Assembly (NCBI GenBank): GCA_903892335.1
Contig: CAITID010000118.1
Coordinates: 1 to 13,242 of the forward strand
DNA from: an uncultured Actinomycetes bacterium
GTDB lineage: Bacteria; Actinomycetota; Actinomycetes; Nanopelagicales; Nanopelagicaceae
Direction: 5' to 3'
DNA: 13,242 nucleotides
Shown: positions 1 to 7,035 of the stretch, piece by piece
Numbering within the stretch: position 1 is the first letter of the stretch
Layout of the letters: every line of letters starts with the position of its first letter
Translations under genes and position numbers: made by a program
Notes under the pieces: model-generated
What the model saw: only the letters and a program-made list of their open reading frames with translations
What the model was told of the DNA's origin: nothing
Database searches by the model: none

Positions 1-1
1 A

Positions 2-763
2 ATTGCTACCGTAACTAAACCAACAAATGCCGGAACATTTACGATTACGCCAAGTGCTCTAGTTCTAGCAAACAATGTTGATACATCTAATTACGTTTGG
101 GTTGACTACCAAACTAGTACTTTTACAATCAATAAAGCACGGCAGGATACTTTAACCGTTTCATCTGTTCTTGGTGTTTATGAAACTGGCACTGCAACTA
201 TGAAGATCACAACTCTGGGTGGATCTGACACAGGAACAGTAACTTATGCAATTGCAACAGGAGGAAGCGCAAGTGGATGTTCGGTTTCATCAGAAGTTCT
301 AACAGTTACATCAGTTGGTACTTGCAAGTTAGTTGCCACTAAGGCTGCAACTCTTAATTATTTAATCACTTACTCAGATACTGCCACTGTAACCTTTTCA
401 AGGTTTGTATCAAGGCCATTGCAGGTTCAACTCTACCCAAGCATGATTCCGCTCAATCAAGGTAATGCACTGGAAACGACGACTCTGACTATTCCTGCAA
501 TAACCTCTATTTCATTTTTTGACAGGAGAACTGTTTTAGTAAATGGAAACTTTCAAACTATAGAGCCGTACTATGAAATTATTGGCTCTGGCTTTACTGG
601 TACAACAAGAGTTGTCTTGAATTTCAGTGAATTGACGCCATTCACTCTCAACTCTGACACAAAAATCACTTTTGATGCTGGAGGGGTAAGCGCGGGTATT
701 ATTTTTATTGAAACTAGTGACGGTCGAATAGGGCCAACTCCATTTTATAATTTCACACCGTAG
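2..763 (+). CDS. Large repeat-built surface protein (adhesin-like), 3' part only
   Basis: The reading frame is open from base 2 to a TAG at 761-763, so the gene starts outside the window; 253 residues are visible. Three segments can be seen. The first, about bases 2-140, resembles the end of an MBG-type bacterial Ig-like repeat (AGTFTITPSAL near its start, STFTINKA at its end). The second, about 140-400, is another beta repeat of the kind found in tandem in very large actinobacterial surface proteins, with two Cys (SGCSV and GTCKLVATKAA). The third, about 495-760, looks like an IPT/TIG domain (IIGSGFTGTTRVVLNF, then SDTKITF). The protein ends straight after that domain, with no sorting motif or anchor helix. 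I infer a secreted, multi-domain adhesin; the exact ligand cannot be told. An internal ATG at 200 is in frame but is not the real start, because the repeat homology continues upstream of it. Confidence 0.75.
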   Translation: MATVTKPTNAGTFTITPSALVLANNVDTSNYVWVDYQTSTFTINKARQDTLTVSSVLGVYETGTATMKITTLGGSDTGTVTYAIATGGSASGCSVSSEVLTVTSVGTCKLVATKAATLNYLITYSDTATVTFSRFVSRPLQVQLYPSMIPLNQGNALETTTLTIPAITSISFFDRRTVLVNGNFQTIEPYYEIIGSGFTGTTRVVLNFSELTPFTLNSDTKITFDAGGVSAGIIFIETSDGRIGPTPFYNFTP

Positions 764-797
764 CTCATTGGCTTTATTCAAATATTTCTAATAACCT

Positions 798-804
798 AGG
801 GAGA
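798..804 (+). promoter_or_regulatory. Ribosome binding site of the 807 gene
   Basis: AGGGAGA lies two bases before the ATG at 807, a strong Shine-Dalgarno match at short spacing that supports this start. The 43-base gap after the adhesin stop contains no clear terminator and no convincing promoter, so these genes may be co-transcribed. Confidence 0.6.
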
Positions 805-806
805 TC

Positions 807-1517
807 ATGGCTACCAAACGCAGAGTAAGTAATAGCAAGAAGCACATCGAACTTGCTGACCAAGTAGATTTTTGGGCACGTAAATATCAAGTGAGTCGGG
901 ATCCTTATGTGAATGGGCTATCAACTTCCCTTCGTGAGAAGAAAAACTTACATATTTGGGCTTCCATGAATCCAGTTGAGTACCTGCCACAGCCTGAAAT
1001 TACCGAAGGTATTGCTGTAGCTAGATGGGCACGTTTACTAACCTTGATTCGAAATGTATTAGTTTTCGCACCTGTTGCTTTAACTTGGGCAGCAGTGGGT
1101 CAGGCAACCTCAGCCTTCTCTAGATATGTTGCCGAAAATGGCGCAGATGTTGTTAACTTCCTTGATTTCTGGGAGAACGGCTACGGCTACCTAGGCACTG
1201 AATGGCAGATCTCTCACGTTGCATTCTTAGACTTTGTTATCATTTTAATTGTAATCATTTTGACCTTGATTGCGTCTGTATTTGGTAAGCGCGCTACAGA
1301 GCAACAAGCGTCATTTGACCAACAGATAGAGCGCGAGCGCATTGGTTTAGCCGTTGAGATAAACACCTTCTTATTTGATAAGCAGAAGGCAACTAATGTC
1401 AGCATGAACGCCTCACTAGCAGGTGCCATTGCTAAGTTACTAAACGCTACGGATGCCTTGGAAGATGTGGCAAAGAACCTAGCTAAGACAACGAAGAAAG
1501 TAGATCGTGGCGCGTAA
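807..1517 (+). CDS. Two-helix membrane protein, possible MotA/ExbB-like partner
   Basis: This is a 236-residue protein with a basic, soluble N-terminal stretch (1-75). Two predicted membrane helices follow at about 79-103 (FAPVALTWAAVGQATSAF) and 137-159 (LDFVIILIVIILTLIASVFG). They are joined by an acidic, aromatic loop of about 33 residues (NFLDFWENGYGYLG). The C-terminal 75 residues are charged and probably helical. It overlaps the next gene by 11 bases, so the two products are almost certainly made together. The next gene encodes a MotB/ExbD-like single-helix protein, which suggests that this one is the channel partner, but it lacks the four helices of MotA and I see no clear MotA/ExbB signature. 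The functional idea therefore rests mainly on the neighbour. The start is supported by AGGGAGA just upstream. Otherwise it is a conserved-looking membrane protein of unknown function. Confidence 0.65.
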   Translation: MATKRRVSNSKKHIELADQVDFWARKYQVSRDPYVNGLSTSLREKKNLHIWASMNPVEYLPQPEITEGIAVARWARLLTLIRNVLVFAPVALTWAAVGQATSAFSRYVAENGADVVNFLDFWENGYGYLGTEWQISHVAFLDFVIILIVIILTLIASVFGKRATEQQASFDQQIERERIGLAVEINTFLFDKQKATNVSMNASLAGAIAKLLNATDALEDVAKNLAKTTKKVDRGA

Positions 1518-1998
1518 ACGCATCCGCATCGAGGAAGAGGATGCCACTAGCCAGGCTGGTTGGTTATTCGCTGACTCATTTCTTGCCCTAATGGTTATCT
1601 TTTTAGCCACCATTTCATTCGTGCCGGCATTGACCTCTGGTGTAGTGATGGGCTCTGGAAGTGTAGGCAAGATAGCGGGCTCTAATTACATTAAAGGCTT
1701 AGTGCTTACTTATGACACCTTTGATGCCGCTGCAATCGAAAAAGACATTAAAACCTTTATTACAAATGAGAAGCTCTCACCACTATCTGAAGTTATGTAT
1801 GCGCGAATAGTTAGCGGTTTCTCAGCAAATGAGAATGAAGATACGGGAAAGATGCGAGCAATTGGAATTAGCGTTGCGATTAAAAAATCAAAGATTTCCT
1901 ACTTTGAGAATGCAACCCTTGATTTAAGCGCCAGCGATAAGTTAAAGCCAGAGAGCTTTGTATTGCGATTAACACTTGCCCCTAAAGGAGCAAATTAA
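1507..1998 (+). CDS. Single-helix MotB/ExbD/ZorB-like membrane protein
   Basis: A GTG start inside the end of the previous gene gives 163 residues. A short basic/acidic cytoplasmic N-terminus is followed by one membrane helix at about 18-40 (GWLFADSFLALMVIFLATI). The pattern W-x2-(F/Y)-A-D near the start of the helix matches the stator helix of MotB, where the Asp carries protons; here it would be Asp23 after Trp19. The outer part (50-163) is small and beta/alpha, with a stretch at about 97-127 (ARIVSGFSANEN, then KMRAIGISVAIKK) that is vaguely like the OmpA/MotB peptidoglycan-binding fold but lacks its usual NxxLSxxRA motif. I infer a small ion-driven stator or a relative of the Zorya-type ZorB family. 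No flagellar or classical defence partner is visible. Its stop is one base from the convergent stop of the minus-strand block. Confidence 0.65.
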   Translation: MARKRIRIEEEDATSQAGWLFADSFLALMVIFLATISFVPALTSGVVMGSGSVGKIAGSNYIKGLVLTYDTFDAAAIEKDIKTFITNEKLSPLSEVMYARIVSGFSANENEDTGKMRAIGISVAIKKSKISYFENATLDLSASDKLKPESFVLRLTLAPKGAN

Positions 1999-1999
1999 C

Positions 2000-2353
2000 T
2001 TAAAGTCCGACGATTCCTAAAACGGTTCCAAAAAATGGAATTACTGCAAGTAATTTACCTAGGACTTCAGTTTTTTCGACTCTAAGGAATTTCTCGCCAA
2101 GATCTACATCCACAGTTGTATCGGTGGCAGATTTAACTATTCCAAGCTCTGGGCCTGTGCCCTTAACATTTACAATAATCTTTGAACCAACCTCAGCGCT
2201 GGTGCCATGCTTGTAGACGGCTAGTGATGATTTAGCAGATCCAAGTGCGCTACCAATGCCACCTTGCAAGTGATTAATTCGAAATCCAAATCCCATAAAC
2301 ACACCAATAACAAGTGCTAGTACTAGAACGCGAGGGATCCATTTATTTCTCAT
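2000..2353 (-). CDS. Small membrane protein resembling a dead signal peptidase domain
   Basis: This 117-residue protein has a basic N-terminus and one helix (about 8-25). A short beta domain follows and it ends in a hydrophobic stretch (KLLAVIPFFGTVLGIVGL). The order of elements, a G-x-K/D-I-I/V strand (GSKIIVNV, 56-63), a variable middle, then a V-x-G-K-x3-x-IPFFG end, parallels the S26 signal peptidase encoded at 5532-6212 (GDIVIL, then SGVVVFTLPFIG). The GSMxP serine motif and the THR histidine motif are absent, so it should not be catalytic. I infer a reduced homologue that might help or regulate the active peptidase or bind substrates. It is the last gene of the minus-strand block, 9 bases after the preceding stop. 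The fold assignment comes from pattern matching by eye and is uncertain. Confidence 0.6.
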   Translation of the reverse strand: MRNKWIPRVLVLALVIGVFMGFGFRINHLQGGIGSALGSAKSSLAVYKHGTSAEVGSKIIVNVKGTGPELGIVKSATDTTVDVDLGEKFLRVEKTEVLGKLLAVIPFFGTVLGIVGL

Positions 2354-2362
2354 GTGTGAAGT

Positions 2363-2992
2363 CTACCTTGAGGCTTTCTTCTTTTTGACCGGCTTGCGAG
2401 CCTTAGAAGTGCTTTTCTTCTTCGAATTAGGAGTTGCTGCCCTACTCGCTGACAAAGCCACAGATCGTTCTGCTTTTTCAGTGATCTTATTAAGCCAAGC
2501 ATCAATTTCAGAGTTTTCAACTGCACTTACAACTGAAACTGTAGGAGATTTAGACCGTTTCCTTAATTTAATCTTTGGCAATCCCCTGCGTTGTAATGCA
2601 GTGATCAATTTTTTTGTAACTGGCGTAACTTTTGCTAGTACCGGTTTAACTGTTTTCCAAATCTTTACCGCAAATTCTTTAGCTAAAAATACATAGCGAT
2701 CAATACCTGATTCTGGTGCTACCGGCTTTGCATCAGTTGTATCACTATCATCTTTGTCCATGCTATCTGCTGATTGATTGCTGCTCATGCCCAGCATTAA
2801 CCTGGAGGTTCTAGAGTCTGGACGACCCGTACCGCGCCAAGTGGCAACTTCGATCACGCTACCTTGTGACATTTTGCCAATAACTAGTTTCTGGCCATCG
2901 GGCAGATCAATTACAAGTGGTGAATCAGTTACTGGAAGTGGAAGTTTTGAAACCTTCGGCACATTGTTTTGGGAAGAGTCTTTAGTAGCCAC
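2363..2992 (-). CDS. Lys-rich soluble protein of unknown function
   Basis: A 209-residue protein with no signal peptide and no membrane helix; I do not recognise the family. Residues about 25-70 form a compact, beta-rich stretch (PLVIDLPDGQKLVIGKM, then GSVIEVATWRG). An acidic low-complexity linker follows (70-95), then an amphipathic, basic helical region (97-145). The tail is very rich in Lys, Arg, Ser and Ala and ends in KARKPVKKKKASR. The GTG start overlaps the TAG of the upstream gene by one base, so translation is probably coupled. Such tails can bind nucleic acid, anionic lipid or acidic polymers; which applies here cannot be told. Its place between the collagen-like secreted protein and the signal-peptidase-like protein suggests a cytoplasmic role in the same surface system. 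Confidence 0.7.
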   Translation of the reverse strand: MATKDSSQNNVPKVSKLPLPVTDSPLVIDLPDGQKLVIGKMSQGSVIEVATWRGTGRPDSRTSRLMLGMSSNQSADSMDKDDSDTTDAKPVAPESGIDRYVFLAKEFAVKIWKTVKPVLAKVTPVTKKLITALQRRGLPKIKLRKRSKSPTVSVVSAVENSEIDAWLNKITEKAERSVALSASRAATPNSKKKSTSKARKPVKKKKASR

Positions 2993-3954
2993 TAGGAACT
3001 CAGTATCTCAAAGGCAATTTTATTTGTGTAATCAGCAGTACTGATTTTATCGATATCAAAATCGGTAGCACCACCAACGACCCGGCAAACTGAGTTTGCG
3101 CTAGTAATTGTTAATTGTGGGTTAGGTGCACTTCCCCAAACTCCAACGGCTGGCACCTTTGTTGCAGTTGTTGCTGGGTAATCCAAGGTGCATTTGATTC
3201 TGCTGCCATGAGTGTAAACACCAGCTGGATTCTTTAGAGTTGTCGCCGTATTTGAATCAATTGCGTAGTAGAAATTAAATGTTTTACCAGCACAGGTGCT
3301 AGTTAAACCAGAGACGGTTAGGTTCTCCATTACAAAATCTGAGCCGTTAAACTGTGCTGCCACACCAACTGTTGCAGTATCAGTACATGCACCAATACTT
3401 ACCTCACCGGCGCCATAACCAATGCTTCCACCGCCAGAGCCACCGCCCGTACCATTAGAACCATTACAAACATAGGCGACACCAGTCGCACTGGTTAATC
3501 TGTAGCCACCATTTGAACAGTTAGCACCAGAAGGCTCATTAGCAACTGTTACACCAGCACCGGCCGCACCAGCACCGCCTGAAGCACCTGGTGTTCCAAT
3601 TAAACTTCTTAGCCATTCTTCTTTAGTACCAACAAAACCAGCCTCTTTAACTGCAATGTCATAAGCAGAATCACCATTTGATCCAGTTAGGGAAACTAAC
3701 CACTGCGCCTCTGTTCCAGTGAAACCATTTGCCTTTGCAACTTCATAGGCAGATTTTCCAGCAGGTCCAAGTAAGCCAGCTTTTCCCTCTGGTCCAATTA
3801 ATAATGCAAGTACGCCATTAACAACATCACCGGCGCTATTTGAAGATGTGCCGAAAAAGAAAGAACCATTGATATTAGCTACTGACTCCTCGGCATATGC
3901 AACACCGATTCGAGTCACTGAGAGAAAAATCAGCAGAAAAGCTAGTTTTTTCAT
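2992..3954 (-). CDS. Secreted collagen/tail-fibre-like protein with subunit-like C-terminal domain
   Basis: 320 residues begin with a Sec signal peptide (about 1-21, ending VAYAEE). A Gly-rich segment has short collagen-like GPxG units (54-66). Two copies of a repeat seen in phage tail-fibre and bacterial collagen-like proteins follow: GKSAYEVAKANGFTGTEAQW (67-86) and GDSAYDIAVKEAGFVGTKEE (94-113), each followed by W-L-x-S-L. Next come a Gly/Ala linker, a Cys-containing module (NCSNGGYRL, YVCNG; 146-165) and a Gly/Ser linker (166-180). The C-terminal domain (181-320) starts with G-E-V-S-I-G-A-C and has a second Cys at 221 (TSTCAGKTF). This resembles the mature part of the fibre subunits encoded at 6221-9078. 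I infer an extracellular stalk-plus-head protein, perhaps the tip or anchor of the fibre. It overlaps the upstream gene by four bases (ATGA), a sign of translational coupling. Confidence 0.75.
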   Translation of the reverse strand: MKKLAFLLIFLSVTRIGVAYAEESVANINGSFFFGTSSNSAGDVVNGVLALLIGPEGKAGLLGPAGKSAYEVAKANGFTGTEAQWLVSLTGSNGDSAYDIAVKEAGFVGTKEEWLRSLIGTPGASGGAGAAGAGVTVANEPSGANCSNGGYRLTSATGVAYVCNGSNGTGGGSGGGSIGYGAGEVSIGACTDTATVGVAAQFNGSDFVMENLTVSGLTSTCAGKTFNFYYAIDSNTATTLKNPAGVYTHGSRIKCTLDYPATTATKVPAVGVWGSAPNPQLTITSANSVCRVVGGATDFDIDKISTADYTNKIAFEILSS

Positions 3955-5531
3955 GCGCTAATTATCTCTCGTTGCTCGGCTGAATCGCAAAACAAACCAT
4001 AGATTCCATGCAGTAAGGCTGGAAGTGCGGCCAAAATAAGGAAAAGTTCGGCCTTAGTGTCGGCAAAGAGCGGAACTGATGAGATCTGGCTATAAATAAT
4101 CAAGGTTAAAGCGGCAACTAAAATCGGCTCTACCAAAATGTATCTGCGACCCTTGCCAATTAATTTAAAGTTAAGCCTGTCGACTCTGATGAAAACTAAG
4201 AAGTAAGGTGCGGCAAATAAAAGGGCTGAGATTGCAGATTTTTGAGCAGATTGAGTCCAGATGTAAGCAAATGAAAATGAGGTTATTAAGACTGCAAATG
4301 CGGTTTGTGGTGAGCTAACCCTGGCAATTGTTATCTTCTCATCTCGAACTATTCCTTTTGTTGATGTGTGCTCCTTACTCAGGACCAAAACTTCATCTAG
4401 TACGGCTTTTAAGATCAGTGCGATTACAACTAAGGAGATTGCCAATAATGAGACATTGCGAGTTTCGGTAAAGTTCATCAGTACTGAATTTAATAAAACT
4501 TGGCCGAATAAAAAGAGCAATCCGCCAAAGATAGCTGAGGTTAGGACTCCAAGTAGGCGACCATAGAAACCAATTTCTACTCTAAGTAGTTTCTTTAAAT
4601 CTAAATCAACAGCTTCTCGAATCAAACTAGAGAATAAGGCAGGTGCAATCCAAGCAATTGAAACTGAAACAATAATCATTACATCTCGGATGCTGGCAAT
4701 ATTGCCAACTAGTATTTGAGATAACCAAAAGCCAAGTGTTGCCGTCATGCCACTTAAAGCATCGAAGGCGCCAATAACACCAACAGCGATAAAGATTGCC
4801 ACACCAACTGAGCCAACTCCCCCAGCTTTTTGTGATTCATTGGTAACAACTAGACCAGCTAGAAAACCAATTACTGGCAAGAATGCATACAGTGGTTTGG
4901 AAAGGCGATGGGCCAGCTCTCCCTCTCGAATTATTTGATAACGAAATAATGAGGTTGGCAGATTCGCTAAGGTCCTAATGCGCCAGCGATAGGCAAAGTT
5001 TTTAATTCGATTTATCAACTTCTCATCCAGTAAATAAGGATTTGTTATATCCACATTTTGGGTAGATGGGAAGGAGTAATTCGCGTACTTACGAGAGCGC
5101 AGTGTTGTAATTAATGCTGTTAAGAATACAAAGATCACAAGCACTTTTGTTAAATCATTTGGAACGGCGGTAATCTGATAAGACAATGATTCAATTACAT
5201 TTATACCTGCAACTACAGTACGAGGCGACCTAGTTCCGGTTGAGACGACGGTGTAGCCACCAATTGGCAGATCATTTGGCAGTTGCACGGTAAATACTGC
5301 ATATCCAGCACTTGCCTCATTGCTTCGCTTAAATGAAAGCGGTGAGATATCCATGCCCTCTAATGTCATCTCCCAGTTGTTTTCAACTGCGCCGCCGCCA
5401 ACTACAACCTGCTGAATTCGACCACGCTCCCAGGTAAGTAATGGCACATCAACTGCAACTGCCTCTGAAATAGGTATGGAAGTAAATAGGGCGATGATTA
5501 AGCTGATCAGGATGGACTTAAGCTTGAACAC
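3951..5531 (-). CDS. Ten-helix membrane protein with extracytoplasmic N-terminal domain
   Basis: 526 residues start with a signal-like helix (5-25). An outside beta domain of about 100 residues (28-125) has an Ig-like look (GYAVFTVQLPNDLPIGGYTV). A first membrane helix (about 127-144) leads to a basic cytoplasmic loop with Tyr/Arg-rich stretches (145-212). Roughly nine further helices follow, at about 213-230, 240-260, 284-303, 326-351, 358-377, 411-427, 433-449, 466-483 and 493-514. I do not recognise the family, and no transporter or enzyme motif stands out. It lies directly after the SipW-like peptidase gene: the TAA of that gene is followed at once by this GTG start. It also overlaps the collagen-like gene by four bases. 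I infer an assembly platform or anchor for the secreted subunits, by analogy with the position of membrane partners in pilus operons. A function from homology cannot be given. Confidence 0.7.
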   Translation of the reverse strand: MFKLKSILISLIIALFTSIPISEAVAVDVPLLTWERGRIQQVVVGGGAVENNWEMTLEGMDISPLSFKRSNEASAGYAVFTVQLPNDLPIGGYTVVSTGTRSPRTVVAGINVIESLSYQITAVPNDLTKVLVIFVFLTALITTLRSRKYANYSFPSTQNVDITNPYLLDEKLINRIKNFAYRWRIRTLANLPTSLFRYQIIREGELAHRLSKPLYAFLPVIGFLAGLVVTNESQKAGGVGSVGVAIFIAVGVIGAFDALSGMTATLGFWLSQILVGNIASIRDVMIIVSVSIAWIAPALFSSLIREAVDLDLKKLLRVEIGFYGRLLGVLTSAIFGGLLFLFGQVLLNSVLMNFTETRNVSLLAISLVVIALILKAVLDEVLVLSKEHTSTKGIVRDEKITIARVSSPQTAFAVLITSFSFAYIWTQSAQKSAISALLFAAPYFLVFIRVDRLNFKLIGKGRRYILVEPILVAALTLIIYSQISSVPLFADTKAELFLILAALPALLHGIYGLFCDSAEQREIISA

Positions 5532-6212
5532 TTATCGTTCTTTTCTAAAGGCATCAAGTACTAACCAAAGGCCAAAGATTAATGGCACAAAGATCATTAG
5601 CGCCCTTGGAGTTAAGAACTGGCCAATAAATGGCAGAGTAAATACCACAACGCCTGAGATATCTGCCAACTTTGGTCGCTGCACATCGGGATCTAAGTTG
5701 GCATCACCTTTTACCAAGAATCCACTTGTTGCATCACCAGATAAAATTCGGTGGGTAAATGTGCCAACTGATGAACCATCAAATCTTTTACCAGTATAGG
5801 CAACAACATCATTTATTTTAGGTTCGCGGTGTTGGGTTGGAATTAAAATCACTATGTCACCAGAGTTAATCGCAGGGGACATTGAGCCAGTCAATACAAC
5901 ACGAGCCTTCACAAATCCGGTAACTGAGAGCGCTGAGAAGCTGAGCAGGATTGCACTTAATGCATAACCAATAAAGGTTGTGATGCTGGCAAATCTTTGT
6001 TGTTTTTGTTGAGCCTTAGTAGTAATTCGCTCTGGTGGTGCTTGCACAAACATCTTTGCTTTGCTTTGGGCGATATCAGATGGGGTAATTAAAGCTGTGT
6101 GCTCTCCCAATGAATTTGAGATCGTAAGTAATACCTTTAACTCTGGATCACTTGAGTCTCCCTCAATCCATACTTGATCGAGATCGGAGTTTGGGAAAAC
6201 TTCACGCTTCAT
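5532..6212 (-). CDS. sipW-like: SipW-type signal peptidase I (family S26B-like)
   Basis: 226 residues. A cytoplasmic N-terminal extension of about 75 residues, longer than usual, precedes a helix (78-98). The serine motif follows (LTGSMSPAINSGDIVIL; Ser110 in G-S-M-x-P). The second active-site motif is THRI with His154, not the Lys of ordinary bacterial signal peptidase I, and then KGDANLDPD with Asp170 and Asp175. A second helix (about 202-221) ends the protein. Ser plus His is the pattern of the ER/archaeal and Bacillus SipW class. SipW enzymes are known to process dedicated biofilm or fibre subunits such as TasA. Four such subunits lie directly upstream, so I infer that this enzyme cleaves them at the outer face of the membrane. 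The gene starts 8 bases after the stop of the 6221-6880 subunit gene, within one transcription unit. Confidence 0.88.
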   Translation of the reverse strand: MKREVFPNSDLDQVWIEGDSSDPELKVLLTISNSLGEHTALITPSDIAQSKAKMFVQAPPERITTKAQQKQQRFASITTFIGYALSAILLSFSALSVTGFVKARVVLTGSMSPAINSGDIVILIPTQHREPKINDVVAYTGKRFDGSSVGTFTHRILSGDATSGFLVKGDANLDPDVQRPKLADISGVVVFTLPFIGQFLTPRALMIFVPLIFGLWLVLDAFRKER

Positions 6213-6220
6213 ACTTTAAA

Positions 6221-6880
6221 TCAATCTAAATGAGGACTTGATTCAAGGGTAATCTTGTAAACATCCCGAGCGTCGGCGAAGTTGTCGACTTGATCTGGGT
6301 CAAAGGTAATTAGAAAAGCGGTTTGATTGTCATTGAAATCCGTGACGGTGGAGGTGTCATTTAACAACTCCACGTCTGTATATTGGCGGCTCATCGCAGT
6401 AACAGTTACTGAATCGCGGAACCAAAATCTAAACTCTTGAAATCCTTGGTAAACGCCAACGCTAGTTGCAGTTTCAGAGAGAGTAAGTGGGGTTGATGAA
6501 GTGTTTGAGTACAAACGAACCGTGAAATCATCATTTACACAATCCTTATGAACATTTTCGAGCAAAATTGAATCGAGGGTGAATTTTCCAGTTCCAGTTT
6601 GGTTTATAAATCCTGCATAAGGTGTAACCGTGATTGTGGTCGAAGGCTGACAGGAAAGCACGGTTTGAAAACCTTGACCGTATTCGATTCGATTATTGTT
6701 GCCAACATTTAAAGCTAGGTTTGCACCGAAGGCGATTCCTAGAACTGAAATAAATGTGATTATGCCGAACTTAACTGGGTTTCGAGATGAGGCAGGGGCA
6801 GCATGAATCTCCGCTGGATCATCGGTATAGAAAACAGAGTCGTCAAACTCTTCTTCCACACCTTTTCGAAAAATACTCAT
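6221..6880 (-). CDS. Secreted subunit of the SipW-like system, minor type with acidic N-terminus
   Basis: 219 residues. Unlike its paralogues it carries an acidic cytoplasmic N-terminus of about 33 residues (EEEFDDSVFYTDDPAE) before the signal helix (37-53). After the helix comes ANLALNVG and then IEYGQG (65-70), the same motif as in the other subunits. Cys77 and Cys114 correspond to the conserved Cys pair. The mature part (about 55-219) is beta-rich and acidic, with many aromatic residues, and is clearly diverged from the near-identical pair upstream. I infer a minor or adapter subunit, perhaps the first or last in the fibre, processed by the peptidase encoded just downstream. The ATG is preceded by a purine-rich GAGAAC. 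A gap of 155 bases with two hairpins separates it from the 7036-7590 gene, so it may be made at lower level than that one. Confidence 0.75.
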   Translation of the reverse strand: MSIFRKGVEEEFDDSVFYTDDPAEIHAAPASSRNPVKFGIITFISVLGIAFGANLALNVGNNNRIEYGQGFQTVLSCQPSTTITVTPYAGFINQTGTGKFTLDSILLENVHKDCVNDDFTVRLYSNTSSTPLTLSETATSVGVYQGFQEFRFWFRDSVTVTAMSRQYTDVELLNDTSTVTDFNDNQTAFLITFDPDQVDNFADARDVYKITLESSPHLD

Positions 6881-6934
6881 TTTGTTCTCGTTTGACCTTT
6901 TCTAGAGAAAAACCACTACGCCCGTTAAACAGAT

Positions 6935-6966
6935 CTAGAAGTCAACCAATGTTGATTGACTTCTAG
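6935..6966 (-). terminator. Long hairpin downstream of the major subunit gene
   Basis: CTAGAAGTCAA and TTGACTTCTAG form a perfect 11-bp inverted repeat around a 10-base loop. On the minus strand it is followed by a partly T-rich ATCTGTTTAACG, which is weak as a U-tract. It could be a partial terminator or a stabiliser of the upstream mRNA end, lowering read-through into the 6221-6880, peptidase and membrane-protein genes, for which I see no strong promoter in the same gap. Confidence 0.5.
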
Positions 6967-6971
6967 GCCTG

Positions 6972-7000
6972 AACTACGACTGATTCAAAGTCAAGTAGTT
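6972..7000 (-). other. Second hairpin in the same gap
   Basis: AACTAC-GACT pairs with AGTC-AA-GTAGTT, giving 10 base pairs with a two-base bulge and a 7-base loop. It stands 36 bases after the stop of the 7036-7590 gene on the minus strand, directly before the longer hairpin at 6935-6966. Together they look like a tandem 3'-end structure. Confidence 0.4.
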
Positions 7001-7035
7001 AATGTTGGTTTAACAGTAAGTGATAGCTCCTATTT

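Noticed and set aside
764..806. Possible promoter TTGGCT/TAATAA before the 807 gene.
   Set aside because: The spacing is only 15 bases and the -35 match is poor; read-through from the adhesin gene is as likely.
2352..2696. Plus-strand open frame of 114 codons, hydrophobic in look.
   Set aside because: It is antisense to the Lys-rich protein gene; Lys codons read backwards give Phe and Leu, which explains the hydrophobic sequence.
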